This document shows positions 35,340-43,581 of a stretch of DNA of 64,000 nt, piece by piece; position 1 is the stretch's first letter, and each line of letters opens with the position of its first letter. The stretch covers positions 122,746 through 186,745 of the forward strand of contig NZ_RRYD01000001.1 in NCBI RefSeq assembly GCF_004010095.1. Reading direction: 5' to 3'. The position numbers were made by a program, and so were the translations under genes. The DNA is from Lacticaseibacillus hulanensis (GTDB lineage Bacteria > Bacillota > Bacilli > Lactobacillales > Lactobacillaceae). The notes under the pieces were generated by a model. That model saw only the letters and a list, made by a program, of their open reading frames with translations, was not told where the DNA came from and ran no database searches.

Positions 35340-36002
35340 TTAACGTTCGCGTTCAGCTTGTAATGCCAGAATCTGATTAACGACTTCATCAATCGTCATT
35401 TTCGTTGTATCGATTAAAATTGCGTCATCTGCTTGGCGCAGGGGGGACGTCTTCCGCGTCGAGTCCTTGTGATCGCGCGTCGCAATCTCTTCCTCAAGAG
35501 TTTCGATGGAAACGTAGATGCCCTTACTCTGGTTATCAAGAAAACGGCGACGGGCACGTTCTGCGACACTCGCAATCATGAACACCTTGAGCTCCGCATT
35601 GGGTAACACAGTCGTCCCAATATCGCGGCCATCCATGACAATGTTACCCTCCGCCGCGATTTCACGCTGACGCCGCGTCAGGTCTTCGCGCACCGCGGGA
35701 ATCGCAGACACCGCACTGGCGTTGTTCGTTACGTCCTCTTGGCGAATGGCTAACGACACATCCTCACCATTCATGTAAACCAGCTGCCCGTCCGCGGTGG
35801 GCACGAACTTGAATTCGAGCTTCGGCAGCAGTGCCGTTACCTGCTTGGCGTCATCCGGAGCCACACCGTTACGCAGCGCCATCAGCGTCACCGTCCGGTA
35901 CATTGCCCCGGTATCACAGTAGACATAGCCGAGTTTCTTTGCGACTAGTTTAGCAATGGTACTTTTACCAGCACTAGCCGGGCCATCAATTGCAATTTGC
36001 AT
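35340..36002 (-). CDS. cmk: Cytidylate kinase
   Basis: The 220-residue enzyme phosphorylates CMP and dCMP to the diphosphates. The N terminus IAIDGPASAGKSTIAK is the P-loop, followed by YCDTGAMYRTVTLMAL and GRDIGTTVLPNAELKVF; the lid Arg-rich segment is SVAERARRRFLD. The ATG at 36002 follows GGAGG at good spacing; the 14-codon upstream extension does not fit the family. It precedes rpsA by 85 bases. Confidence 0.96.
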   Translation of the reverse strand: MQIAIDGPASAGKSTIAKLVAKKLGYVYCDTGAMYRTVTLMALRNGVAPDDAKQVTALLPKLEFKFVPTADGQLVYMNGEDVSLAIRQEDVTNNASAVSAIPAVREDLTRRQREIAAEGNIVMDGRDIGTTVLPNAELKVFMIASVAERARRRFLDNQSKGIYVSIETLEEEIATRDHKDSTRKTSPLRQADDAILIDTTKMTIDEVVNQILALQAERER

Positions 36003-36046
36003 ATTTTCCTCCAAATTTAGTTGCATCCACAGTCGCGGACACAATT

Positions 36047-36072
36047 AAAGGCAGGAGAAACTCCCGCCCCGA
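36047..36072 (-). terminator. Probable terminator after the LysM gene
   Basis: On the minus strand GGCGGGAG pairs with CTCCTGCC (one wobble) across a TTT loop, followed by TTTAATT. It lies between the LysM gene and cmk. Confidence 0.6.
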
Positions 36073-36095
36073 TGGTATTTATTCTACCAGTTTTT

Positions 36096-36707
36096 TTACT
36101 TAACCTTCAATACCTGACCTGGCGTGATGGACACACTGGACCCCATGCCGTTTAGCGTCTGAATCTGGCTGAGCGTCATGCCGTGGTTAACCGCGATACG
36201 GTACAGGTTATCCCCAGCCTTAACGGTGTAGGTACCCGTAGCCGAACTACTTGATGAGCTGCTCGATGAAGAGGAAGACGCACTCGAACTGCTTTCCTTC
36301 TTCTCGCTGGACGAAGAACGAGCAACGGAGGAGGTGTCATCATTGGTCGAGCTGGACTTGCTGGAACTGGAAGATGATTCCTTTTCCTTGCTGGATGAGC
36401 TCGAGTCGCTGCTTTCATCCTTGACCGAACTGCTCTTAGTCGTCACGGAAATCCGTGTCGGGGTAGTTGCTGCGTTTTCCATCTTTTTTTGGACGGCAGA
36501 CCAAAGAATTGGAATCATGAATACGAGCACAAGAACAACAACCAGTGTCGTGGTGAGAATTGTGTTCCCCCGTGTGTGCTTGCGCTTTTGCACACGTGAA
36601 AAATTCCCGTCATCGTCCCGGTCATCTTCAAACTGCTTATTCCAAGGCTCTTCGGCTGGCGCCTGGTTCTTCTTGGCGTTGTCTTTATCTGTTGGTCGCT
36701 TTGGCAC
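36096..36707 (-). CDS. LysM-domain membrane-anchored surface protein (YpbE-like)
   Basis: 203 residues. A hydrophilic cytosolic tail (about 1-48) is followed by one transmembrane helix (about 49-70), a long Ser-rich linker with Lys/Glu (about 90-155) and one C-terminal LysM domain (YTVKAGDNLYRIAVNHGMTL onward) that binds peptidoglycan. It therefore tethers the membrane to the wall. The start is a GTG behind GGGAGG at 7 bases. It resembles the SAG1386/EF1546 family, and its place beside recS matches Bacillus ypbE. No catalytic domain is present. Confidence 0.88.
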   Translation of the reverse strand: MPKRPTDKDNAKKNQAPAEEPWNKQFEDDRDDDGNFSRVQKRKHTRGNTILTTTLVVVLVLVFMIPILWSAVQKKMENAATTPTRISVTTKSSSVKDESSDSSSSSKEKESSSSSSKSSSTNDDTSSVARSSSSEKKESSSSASSSSSSSSSSSSATGTYTVKAGDNLYRIAVNHGMTLSQIQTLNGMGSSVSITPGQVLKVK

Positions 36708-36761
36708 AACAATGCCTCCCTATTTTCTCTGGATTCATTGTAGCACACAGAACGGCTACAA

Positions 36762-38180
36762 CTAACGCTTGTTCATAAAAATCTCTTTAAAAACATCACG
36801 CCAGCCCGAAATTTCACTTGCCTTGCGCACTTTTTCACCGGCACTAGTCCGCAAATCTGCCGCAACGACGCCGCAACAGGTATCGTCGTGCTCCCGCGCC
36901 GAACTGTCAAAGCTGCTCATGAGCGCTGCCCGGTAGCAGCCGCTTGTCTGCAAATAATCGGCAACCTGCTGCACCCCATCCGCACGGACTGACAGCCGCT
37001 CCGTTAATTGCTGCACCACCTGGGCCTTGGTAAAGCCGAGGTGCTCATAACTACTAATCAGTTCAATTTGTGGATCAGCTGTTCGACTGTAAGCGGCGGG
37101 ATTCGCGTAAACGGCGTCCACCACCGCCTGGTTCGGCAACGCGTCCGCAAACTGTTTTGCCCGCACCAAATCATTTGGCGTGTACAGCAACGCGGATACG
37201 GCAAACTGCCCATCGCGGCCCGCCCGCCCAATCGCCTGAAAATAATCGGTCAGGGTTTGCGGGACGCCCAAATACACGACGACGCGAATATTGGGCTTAT
37301 CAACACCCATGCCAAACGCGCTCGTTGCACACATTACTTGGATTGTCCCCGCCTGAAACTGCCGTTCCCGCAATGTTCGCGTGTGTGCATCAAGGTCGGC
37401 GTGGTAGAAGGCCGCGGTCCGTCCGGTTTTTTTCTGGATGGTTTCGGAAAGCTGCTCGGCTTGCTTCCGGGTCGGGCAATACACCACCGCATCCCCGTCA
37501 AGCTGGCCGAGTAGCTGCAAGAGGCGCGCCTTTCGCTCCCCATCTGTGAGTAATTGTTCAACGCCCAAAAATAAATTGGGCCGATCAACACTGATGTTGA
37601 CCGTAACGGGCCCGCTGAGCCGTAAATCCTTGATGATTTCTGCCTGCACGGGCGCTGCCGCGGTTGCCGTTAGCGCCAGCACTGACCGGGGCTGAATTGC
37701 TGCCCGAATTTGGCCCAGCTGCAAATATGCGGGGCGAAAGTCTGGGCCCCATTGATAGATGCAGTGTGCCTCATCCACGACCATGAGTTGCACCCGCACC
37801 CGGCGCAAAACGGCCTGCACATCGGGGCGTTGCAACATCTCTGGTGCGATGAACAGAAAATTAAACTGGTTTAGGTGCTGTAAAATGCCTGTGACCGTAT
37901 CGGGGGCAAGCGTCGAGTTGAGTGCCACAACGCGTTTTGCGCCGAGGCCCTGGAGCCGTAGCACCTGATCACGCATGAGCGCCAGCAGCGGCTCAACCAC
38001 GACGGTGAGTCCACCCGTAATTGCGGCTGGCAGCTGGTAACACAAAGTTTTGCCGCCACCGGTTGGTAAAACGCCGAGGCAGTCCTGCCCGGCGAGCACG
38101 GCATCAATGATGTCGGCTTGCCCCGGGCGCAACGAACTTAATCCGAATTTGGCTAACACCGGCTGAATTCGTTTATCCAC
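36762..38180 (-). CDS. recS: RecQ-family ATP-dependent DNA helicase (RecS/YpbC type)
   Basis: A 472-residue superfamily 2 helicase. Walker A is PTGGGKTLCYQLPA near residue 40, motif II is VDEAHC, motif III LALTATAA and motif VI QAIGRAGRDGQ. The C-terminal HRDC domain of longer RecQ proteins is absent; this is the normal size for the Bacillus RecS group, so the gene is not truncated. Its start overlaps the stop of the upstream ypbB-like gene by 8 bases, reproducing the Bacillus ypbB-recS pair, so the two proteins are probably made and used together. Confidence 0.92.
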   Translation of the reverse strand: MDKRIQPVLAKFGLSSLRPGQADIIDAVLAGQDCLGVLPTGGGKTLCYQLPAAITGGLTVVVEPLLALMRDQVLRLQGLGAKRVVALNSTLAPDTVTGILQHLNQFNFLFIAPEMLQRPDVQAVLRRVRVQLMVVDEAHCIYQWGPDFRPAYLQLGQIRAAIQPRSVLALTATAAAPVQAEIIKDLRLSGPVTVNISVDRPNLFLGVEQLLTDGERKARLLQLLGQLDGDAVVYCPTRKQAEQLSETIQKKTGRTAAFYHADLDAHTRTLRERQFQAGTIQVMCATSAFGMGVDKPNIRVVVYLGVPQTLTDYFQAIGRAGRDGQFAVSALLYTPNDLVRAKQFADALPNQAVVDAVYANPAAYSRTADPQIELISSYEHLGFTKAQVVQQLTERLSVRADGVQQVADYLQTSGCYRAALMSSFDSSAREHDDTCCGVVAADLRTSAGEKVRKASEISGWRDVFKEIFMNKR

Positions 38181-39162
38181 GCTTGCTTGCCTCCCGTCTT
38201 AACTGCGCAATCTGAAATAACCGGACCTGCATAAAGGTCAGCTCAGGACTGCACTGCAGCAATTCCTGATAACTGCGCACGCCCGCTGCCCAGCTCGCGG
38301 TTAGCGCAGCAATCTGTCCGGCAGAGGCCAACAATTCAGGTGCAAGCGGCCGCACCAAGATGGCATAGGTCAGCAAGTACTCGTTAACCGTGCTTTGCTT
38401 GCGGCCAAGCTCTTGGGCAATGGTTTCGAGACTCTGCCCACTCTCAAACAACTGCACGCAGTACTCAGCCTTTGGCCCAGCTTGCGGCGTCGGCCCGCCC
38501 CACAAAGCAGCTAAGGCCGGCATGGTCTTCACGTTTTGCCACACCACCTGCACCAGCGCCGATAACTCATCCAAATTCGTGAGCCAATCGCTTGCCTGAA
38601 CCCGGCCATTGTAGCCGTGGCCAACAAACTGCCCAGCCAGATTGTCCGCTGTCTGCTCAGGCAGACGCGCAAAAGCTGCGGTCAGCTCACTCGCAACGTC
38701 CTGCAGCCTGGTCGCCCAGTGCTTGTACCAACTGCGCACATACCGTTGCACCTGCCAGTCAGCACTGACCGGCACGTACTGCGCATTACCAGCCATTGCT
38801 TCAGACACGGCCTGAACCGCCAGAAAAAGGCGATTGCCAAATACGCGAACATTATTATCGGGTGCATAATGCACTGGCAAGGGTGTTCGAACGGCCGCCC
38901 GCCGCTTTTCAGCCAGTCCGGATTGCGTTAGCGCGATGGCTGTTCCATCATCAGTCGCATAGCCGGCCTGCACCAGTTTTGCCGTCGCGCTCAGTATTGC
39001 ACTGCGCGGGCACTGTGGCGTCAGGCCCTGCCACTGCAAGATTCCATACTCAAGCCCTGCAAAGAGCACAGACGCCGTTTTACGACCACTGATGATGCCC
39101 CACACGCTCAGTGGCCGGCGCGGCGTCTCCGCTAGCATTTGGATGAAAATGTCGTCAAACAT
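38173..39162 (-). CDS. ypbB: YpbB-like protein with C-terminal helix-turn-helix
   Basis: A 329-residue soluble protein. The C-terminal 100 residues carry an HTH_40-type helix-turn-helix (LFESGQSLETIAQELGRKQSTVNEYLLTY), a module often found beside or fused to RecQ helicases. The N-terminal two-thirds is helical with no known motif. The ATG at 39162 follows GGAG; an ATG at 39183 has no ribosome-binding site. It overlaps recS by 8 bases. It may load or target the helicase; this is inferred from gene coupling only. Confidence 0.85.
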   Translation of the reverse strand: MFDDIFIQMLAETPRRPLSVWGIISGRKTASVLFAGLEYGILQWQGLTPQCPRSAILSATAKLVQAGYATDDGTAIALTQSGLAEKRRAAVRTPLPVHYAPDNNVRVFGNRLFLAVQAVSEAMAGNAQYVPVSADWQVQRYVRSWYKHWATRLQDVASELTAAFARLPEQTADNLAGQFVGHGYNGRVQASDWLTNLDELSALVQVVWQNVKTMPALAALWGGPTPQAGPKAEYCVQLFESGQSLETIAQELGRKQSTVNEYLLTYAILVRPLAPELLASAGQIAALTASWAAGVRSYQELLQCSPELTFMQVRLFQIAQLRREASKRG

Positions 39163-39269
39163 AAGCCCGGCTCCAATCCGCATTTATTGCTAAAAAAATA
39201 GCCAAGGAATAATCCCTTGACTATAGATTACGTCAATTATTTGTGTTGTGCGCGCCGAATCCCAAAATT

Positions 39270-39845
39270 TTAGGCGTGATTCCGCATTGCGTGCCTGCTT
39301 AACCAGTAGCTCATCGCTTTAGCAACCACGAGGAAGACCACCGTCAGGACAGCACCCTTGATGAGGTTAAACGGCACGACGCCAATCAGAACGTACCGCA
39401 TGGTGCTCATTCCAAGCTGAAAATTCATGACCGCCATGTACATCGGCATGATCACCAGTAAATTCAGCACCGACATGATCACGGTCATCGAAAGCGTCCC
39501 GCCAATCATTCCGCCGACCGCGCGCGGCCAACTGTAACCACTTCTGATTAGAAGTGCTAACGGAATCATCAAACCGACACTGGCCAAGAATGCGGCGCTA
39601 TCCCCAACGAGATTAACTAGACCCGCACCGGTGAGAACAAAGTGCAACATGCTCCTGATAAACGCAGTGCCCACTGCTCCACGCCAGCCGTACAACAGCA
39701 GACCAAGCAGGATGGCCACATCCGAAACGTCCAGCTTCAGAAACGGAAATGCTGGCAGCACCGGAAATTCGAACAGCATCAGGACATACCCGATTGCGCC
39801 GAGAACTGCGACGCCAATGTTGCGGTGTAACTTGGTGTTAATCAT
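39270..39845 (-). CDS. ribU: Riboflavin ECF transporter S component RibU
   Basis: A 191-residue membrane protein with about six transmembrane helices that binds riboflavin and works with the shared ECF ATPase module. LPAFPFLKLDVSDVAILLG near the N terminus is the RibU signature, and the Ala/Gly-rich helix (GGMIGGTLSM) is typical of S components. The ATG at 39845 follows GGAGG. The FMN riboswitch with terminator immediately upstream confirms the substrate. No rib biosynthesis operon lies in the window, so riboflavin may be imported. A 23-bp inverted repeat at the transcription start suggests a second layer of control. Confidence 0.94.
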   Translation of the reverse strand: MINTKLHRNIGVAVLGAIGYVLMLFEFPVLPAFPFLKLDVSDVAILLGLLLYGWRGAVGTAFIRSMLHFVLTGAGLVNLVGDSAAFLASVGLMIPLALLIRSGYSWPRAVGGMIGGTLSMTVIMSVLNLLVIMPMYMAVMNFQLGMSTMRYVLIGVVPFNLIKGAVLTVVFLVVAKAMSYWLSRHAMRNHA

Positions 39846-39930
39846 AAAACATTCCTCCAGGCGGTTCGCCCCTGGCAAGCCTGCCGGACACAACGATTGT
39901 GCCGGCACGTGTAATCTTCACCCAATACAA

Positions 39931-39963
39931 TAAAACCCGTCACCAAAAATGCAGGGTGACGGG
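39931..39963 (-). terminator. Riboswitch-controlled terminator before ribU
   Basis: On the minus strand CCCGTCACC pairs with GGTGACGGG, followed by TTTTATTG, about 35 bases after the aptamer and 86 bases before ribU. This is the expression platform for transcription attenuation. Confidence 0.88.
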
Positions 39964-39996
39964 TGGTTGATTGCGTAAGACACACAAATAAGCCCC

Positions 39997-40110
39997 ATCT
40001 TCTTCCATCTAGACTATCACTATCGGTCCCGGAGTTGCACCGGGTCAACCGCAAACGCGGGTAGCGGACTTTACCGCCGGTCGGGAATTGCACCCTGCCC
40101 TGAAGACGAA
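39997..40110 (-). ncRNA. FMN riboswitch (RFN element)
   Basis: The minus strand shows the conserved RFN core: TTCAGGGCAGGGTG, then AATTCCCGACCGGCGGTA, the variable stem with CGCTACCCGCG, GACCCGGTG and CTCCGGGACCGATAG. P1 closes with TCTTC and GAAGA. FMN binding should favour the downstream terminator and reduce ribU expression. Confidence 0.95.
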
Positions 40111-40124
40111 CCATTTATTTATTT

Positions 40125-40147
40125 TTTGTAAGTAAATTACTTACAAA
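40125..40147. promoter_or_regulatory. 23-bp inverted repeat at the ribU transcription start
   Basis: TTTGTAAGTA (40125-40134) and TACTTACAAA (40138-40147) are exact reverse complements around 3 bases. It lies directly after the -10 element and covers the predicted start site (about 40144), ahead of the riboswitch, the typical position of a repressor operator. Confidence 0.65.
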
Positions 40148-40150
40148 CAT

Positions 40151-40179
40151 ACTATATCAGCTAACACTATGCTGCGCAA
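40151..40179 (-). promoter_or_regulatory. Promoter of the ribU riboswitch transcript
   Basis: On the minus strand TTGCGC (40179-40174) and TATAGT (40156-40151) have a 17-base spacer, with a TGA just before the -10 (extended -10). The -35 touches the rluB stop codon. Confidence 0.75.
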
Positions 40180-40908
40180 CTATTTTTCCCCAAGTTCACG
40201 CAGTGCTGCTATCTCCGAGTGGGTTAGCTTCCGGTAATTACCAGGCTGCAGGCCGGTGAGTTCGAGGGGGCCAATGGCTTCGCGGGCCAGTTTCTCCACG
40301 GGAAAGCCAACTGCCTTGAGCATTTTCTTCACCTGGTGGTTGAGTCCCTGGTGAATCACGAGCTCAACGATGGCCGTTTGTTTGACACGGTCGCGGCTCA
40401 AAACCCGAGCGTGCGCTGGTGCCAGTTTCCGGCCCTCGATAGTAATCCCGTCACGCAATGGACGCAGCGCTGCCCCAGTCGGGATCCCCTTAACCTTGGC
40501 AACGTAGCGCTTGTCGATGTTGAACTTCGGGTGCATCAGCATGTTCGCAAAGTCGCCATCGTTGGTCATGATCAGGGCACCAGACGTGTCGTAATCGAGT
40601 CGGCCAACCGGGTAAAGACGTTCGCGGACTTCAGGGAAGTAGTCGGTCACGGTCTTACGGTCCTTGTTGTCCGTCACCGCGGTAATCACACCGCGGGGCT
40701 TATAGAATAAGAAGTACTGCTTCTTTTCCTTAGCCAGTGGCACCCCGTCAACCGTCACTTCATCATGTGTTGTGACCTTCACCCCCTGCTGGCGGACGAT
40801 TTCGCCATTCACGGTCACTCGACCAGCGGTAATCATTTCCTCAGCGTGGCGCCGCGATGCGACCCCCGCGGCAGCGATGACTTTTTGCAGTCGTTCTTCA
40901 TTCATCAT
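40180..40908 (-). CDS. rluB: Ribosomal large subunit pseudouridine synthase B
   Basis: A 242-residue enzyme converting a uridine of 23S rRNA to pseudouridine. It has an N-terminal S4 RNA-binding domain (RLQKVIAAAGVASRRHAEEMI) and the RsuA-type catalytic motif GRLDYDTSG, whose Asp (near residue 104) is the nucleophile. It begins with ATGATG; GGAG is 4 or 7 bases before the two ATGs, so the second (40905) may be used. It overlaps the end of scpB by 11 bases, the conserved scpA-scpB-rluB arrangement. Confidence 0.95.
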   Translation of the reverse strand: MMNEERLQKVIAAAGVASRRHAEEMITAGRVTVNGEIVRQQGVKVTTHDEVTVDGVPLAKEKKQYFLFYKPRGVITAVTDNKDRKTVTDYFPEVRERLYPVGRLDYDTSGALIMTNDGDFANMLMHPKFNIDKRYVAKVKGIPTGAALRPLRDGITIEGRKLAPAHARVLSRDRVKQTAIVELVIHQGLNHQVKKMLKAVGFPVEKLAREAIGPLELTGLQPGNYRKLTHSEIAALRELGEK

Positions 40909-41485
40909 TATTCTCCGTTTCTACCGGGTCCGTGAATAGCGGCTCCTGGTTGAACAAGTCTTCTGGATCGGCCGGCATCGTGCCGGTTTCAGGTAGTGGT
41001 GGTAAATCACTCAGGTGTTTGAGGCCGAAATAGTCAAGGAATTCCGGGGTCGTCGCGTACATGATTGGGCGCCCGGGGGCATCCAACCGACCCGCCTCAT
41101 TTACCAGTTGCCTGGTGACGAGCGTTTGCAGCGCGCCAGAACTTTGCACGCCGCGAACCTGATCGATTTCAATTCGCGTAACCGGCTGCTGGTAGGCAAT
41201 AATTGCCAGTACCTCAAGAGCTGCCTGTGATAACCCGGTCGCTGGTGGGCCCTGGAAATACTGCCGTAAAACCGCGGCCGTCTCCGGCTTCGTGAGCAAG
41301 TAATACTTGTCTCCGGCCAGTCGACAACACAAACCAGAATCGGCATCGGCGGCCAATTTGCTCATGAACTTTTCGAGTTGCTGGCGCGTGGCGGTGACGC
41401 TTAGCCCCAGAATCTGGGCCAAATTGACTAAATCAACGCCATCTTCACCCGCAGCATAAAGAATCGCTTCAATCTTGGCAAACAT
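40898..41485 (-). CDS. scpB: Segregation and condensation protein B
   Basis: A 195-residue kleisin-partner protein of the SMC condensin. It contains two winged-helix domains (IEAILYAAGEDGVDLVNLAQILG and LSQAALEVLAIIAYQQPVTRIEID), with PGRPIMYATTPEFLDYFGL at the end of the second. The acidic tail is typical. It lies 24 bases downstream of scpA. Confidence 0.96.
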   Translation of the reverse strand: MFAKIEAILYAAGEDGVDLVNLAQILGLSVTATRQQLEKFMSKLAADADSGLCCRLAGDKYYLLTKPETAAVLRQYFQGPPATGLSQAALEVLAIIAYQQPVTRIEIDQVRGVQSSGALQTLVTRQLVNEAGRLDAPGRPIMYATTPEFLDYFGLKHLSDLPPLPETGTMPADPEDLFNQEPLFTDPVETENNDE

Positions 41486-41509
41486 GGTTTCACTCCTTCT
41501 TCTGGTTAA

Positions 41510-42241
41510 CTATGCGGTCGCACTGGCAGAGTTCAGATAAACCATAATTGGTGCGTGCAGACCATCCTGCTCACAGACAATCGTGTCCTCTTTCATCAGC
41601 TCCAAAATGGCGAGGAATGTGGTCACAACTTCCTGGACACTGGGCGCGCTAACTAAGCTGATAAAGTCGCAGGCACCGCCACTACCCAATCGCGTCTTAA
41701 TCGCGGCAATTTTGTCCTCCAGTGAAACACTGTCGGTCTCAATCCGGCGCACAACCTGCTGCGTTGACGCAATTCGGCGCAAAACGGCGTTCATTGCGTT
41801 CGTCAAATCCCGCAGCTTGACGGCGCCAGGCGCAAGTGGCGACACGACGTCAGCTGGTGGCAGTGATGCGGGCTTAGCAAACAACGCCGCCCGCTTCGTC
41901 TCGAGCTCCCGCATCTCGCCGGCTGCTTCTTGGTAAACCTGGTAATTCAGCAGTTGCGCGACCAGGTCAGCCCGGGGGTCAACTGGTTCCTCATCGGGTT
42001 CGTCAATCTCGGGTTCCGGGAGCAACATTCTGCTCTTGAGCGCCATCAAACTGGCAGCCATAACAAAATAATCGCCGGCCACGTCCAGCGCTCGTTCCTG
42101 CATTGCGTGCAGATATGCGAGGTACTGCTCCGTGATCCGGGCGATTGGAATATCATAAATATCTACTTTATTATCTTTAATCAGGTGCCAGAGCAAGTCG
42201 AGCGGCCCTGAAAAATCTTCAAGAACCAGCGTTAAGGCCAT
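41510..42241 (-). CDS. scpA: Segregation and condensation protein A
   Basis: A 243-residue kleisin that bridges the Smc heads and recruits ScpB for chromosome compaction and segregation. The N terminus LEDFSGPLDLLWHLIKDNKVDIYDIPIA is the diagnostic Smc-neck-binding helix region, followed by LMALKSRMLLP and an acidic linker; the C-terminal winged helix contains VTTFLAILELMK. It starts 3 bases after the ribT stop and shares the operon with scpB and rluB. Confidence 0.96.
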   Translation of the reverse strand: MALTLVLEDFSGPLDLLWHLIKDNKVDIYDIPIARITEQYLAYLHAMQERALDVAGDYFVMAASLMALKSRMLLPEPEIDEPDEEPVDPRADLVAQLLNYQVYQEAAGEMRELETKRAALFAKPASLPPADVVSPLAPGAVKLRDLTNAMNAVLRRIASTQQVVRRIETDSVSLEDKIAAIKTRLGSGGACDFISLVSAPSVQEVVTTFLAILELMKEDTIVCEQDGLHAPIMVYLNSASATA

Positions 42242-42244
42242 GGC

Positions 42245-42613
42245 TTACCCCTTCTTGGCTTCTTCCCAGCGCATAATCACTGGGGTGACATCAATCGAGC
42301 CCATAATTTTTTTGGCGCCAACAAGCGCACTCAAATCATCCAAAACCGCAAAATAATCCTGATCCGTACGGTTTGCGGGTGACATATCTAGGTGGCGCAC
42401 CAGCACGTAATCAGCACCGGTTTCCAGACCAACGACACCGCTGAAATTGCAGTTCACGTCGCTCGTTTCCTTGTAGAGGTATAATTCGTGCCCCTCATCA
42501 TTCGTGTAGAGGTCGAATTCCGTCTTTAGGTTAGCGAGATTCTTGAGGTCATCCTCAAAGGACAGGAAGCCCATCGCAATCTTCTGATAGTCACGTTTGT
42601 AATTCACTAGCAA
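42245..42613 (-). CDS. ribT: RibT-like GNAT-family protein
   Basis: A 122-residue protein with the RibT pattern (YKRDYQKIAMGFLSF at the N terminus, a central VVGLE strand, and a C-terminal VTPVIMRWEE), a small member of the acetyltransferase superfamily first noted in rib operons. I start it at a TTG (42613), 5 bases after AGGTGA, because the family begins M-L-x-x-Y-K. A TTG two codons upstream is too close to that site. The acyl acceptor is unknown. It is coupled to scpA with a 3-base gap. Confidence 0.82.
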   Translation of the reverse strand: MLVNYKRDYQKIAMGFLSFEDDLKNLANLKTEFDLYTNDEGHELYLYKETSDVNCNFSGVVGLETGADYVLVRHLDMSPANRTDQDYFAVLDDLSALVGAKKIMGSIDVTPVIMRWEEAKKG

Positions 42614-42684
42614 ACTCAATCACCTACTTAAACCAAACTTTAACATATTTGCTGCCTGCACACCAACCCACTCAGCGCTGCCAA

Positions 42685-43566
42685 TTATCCCCGGGGGTGC
42701 GTCTTGTGGTAGACCTCTGCCACGTGTTCGTTCGACAGGTGCGTGTAGATTTGGGTGGTGGAAATATCCGCATGACCCAGAATTTCCTGAACAACCCGTA
42801 AATCGGCACCGTTCTCGAGCAGTTGCGTGGCAAACGAGTGCCGCAGTGTGTGTGGCGTCACATCTTTTTCGATGCCAACAGCATTAATATAGCTTTTCAA
42901 ATTCTTCCAGATGCCCTGCCGCGTCAACCGGTGGCCGTGAAAATTAACGAACACCGTCTCCGGGTCGCGGCCATGAACAAGCTGAGTCCGCCCGTCCGCG
43001 ATGTAGCGTTCCACCCACGCGGTCGCCTGCACGCTAATCGGGACCAAGCGTTCCTTGTCCCCCTTACCAATTACTTGGATTAGGTGCAAAGGCAAATGCA
43101 ACTGCCGCATCTGCAGGTTAACAACCTCTGAAACCCGCATGCCCGTTGCGTACATCAGCTCAAAGATGGCCCGGTCGCGCAGACCTAGAGGCTTAGCAAT
43201 GTTTGGCGCCGACAGCAAACGATCAATCTCGGTTGCACTCAGCGTTGTTGGCAAATGCCGCGCGGGTTTGGGCGCATCAATTAGCTCCATCGGGTTGGCA
43301 CTAATCACGCCCTGACGGAGCATAAACCGGTAGAACTTGCGCATTGCCGACTGCTCCCTGGCCATGCTCGCTGGTGCTAGTTCCCCCGCTTCGTGGGCAA
43401 AAAAGTCCGCCAAAGGTTCCCGTCTTTCTGGCAGGGCCGTCATGTGTTCATCCTTGAGCCACGCCTGAAACCGGGCTAAGTCACGCGCGTAACTGTCCTG
43501 GGTGGTTTGCGCCAGTCCCCGCTCTGCATCAAGGTAATGAACAAAGTCAGCGATTAAATCATCCAC
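42685..43566 (-). CDS. xerD: Tyrosine recombinase XerD
   Basis: The 293-residue recombinase is the partner of XerC in dimer resolution at dif. The catalytic residues are in YATGMRVSE (Arg), IGKGDKERLVP (Lys), HTLRHSFATQLL and LGHADISTTQIYTHL (His, Tyr). The N-terminal core-binding domain spans about 1-95. The start is a GTG at 43566 behind an AGGGGG tract. Its place next to ribT and scpA, common in lactobacilli, supports xerD over a prophage integrase. Confidence 0.93.
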   Translation of the reverse strand: MDDLIADFVHYLDAERGLAQTTQDSYARDLARFQAWLKDEHMTALPERREPLADFFAHEAGELAPASMAREQSAMRKFYRFMLRQGVISANPMELIDAPKPARHLPTTLSATEIDRLLSAPNIAKPLGLRDRAIFELMYATGMRVSEVVNLQMRQLHLPLHLIQVIGKGDKERLVPISVQATAWVERYIADGRTQLVHGRDPETVFVNFHGHRLTRQGIWKNLKSYINAVGIEKDVTPHTLRHSFATQLLENGADLRVVQEILGHADISTTQIYTHLSNEHVAEVYHKTHPRG

Positions 43567-43581
43567 GGCCCAAGCCCCCTG

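Noticed and set aside
36230..36425. Tandem DNA repeat or CRISPR-like array
   Set aside because: This is the Ser-rich linker of the LysM protein coded by mixed Ser codons; there are no regular repeat units and spacers. I saw no CRISPR array anywhere in the window.
36762..38180. recQ gene truncated because HRDC is missing
   Set aside because: The length and the overlap with ypbB match the RecS subgroup, so it is complete.
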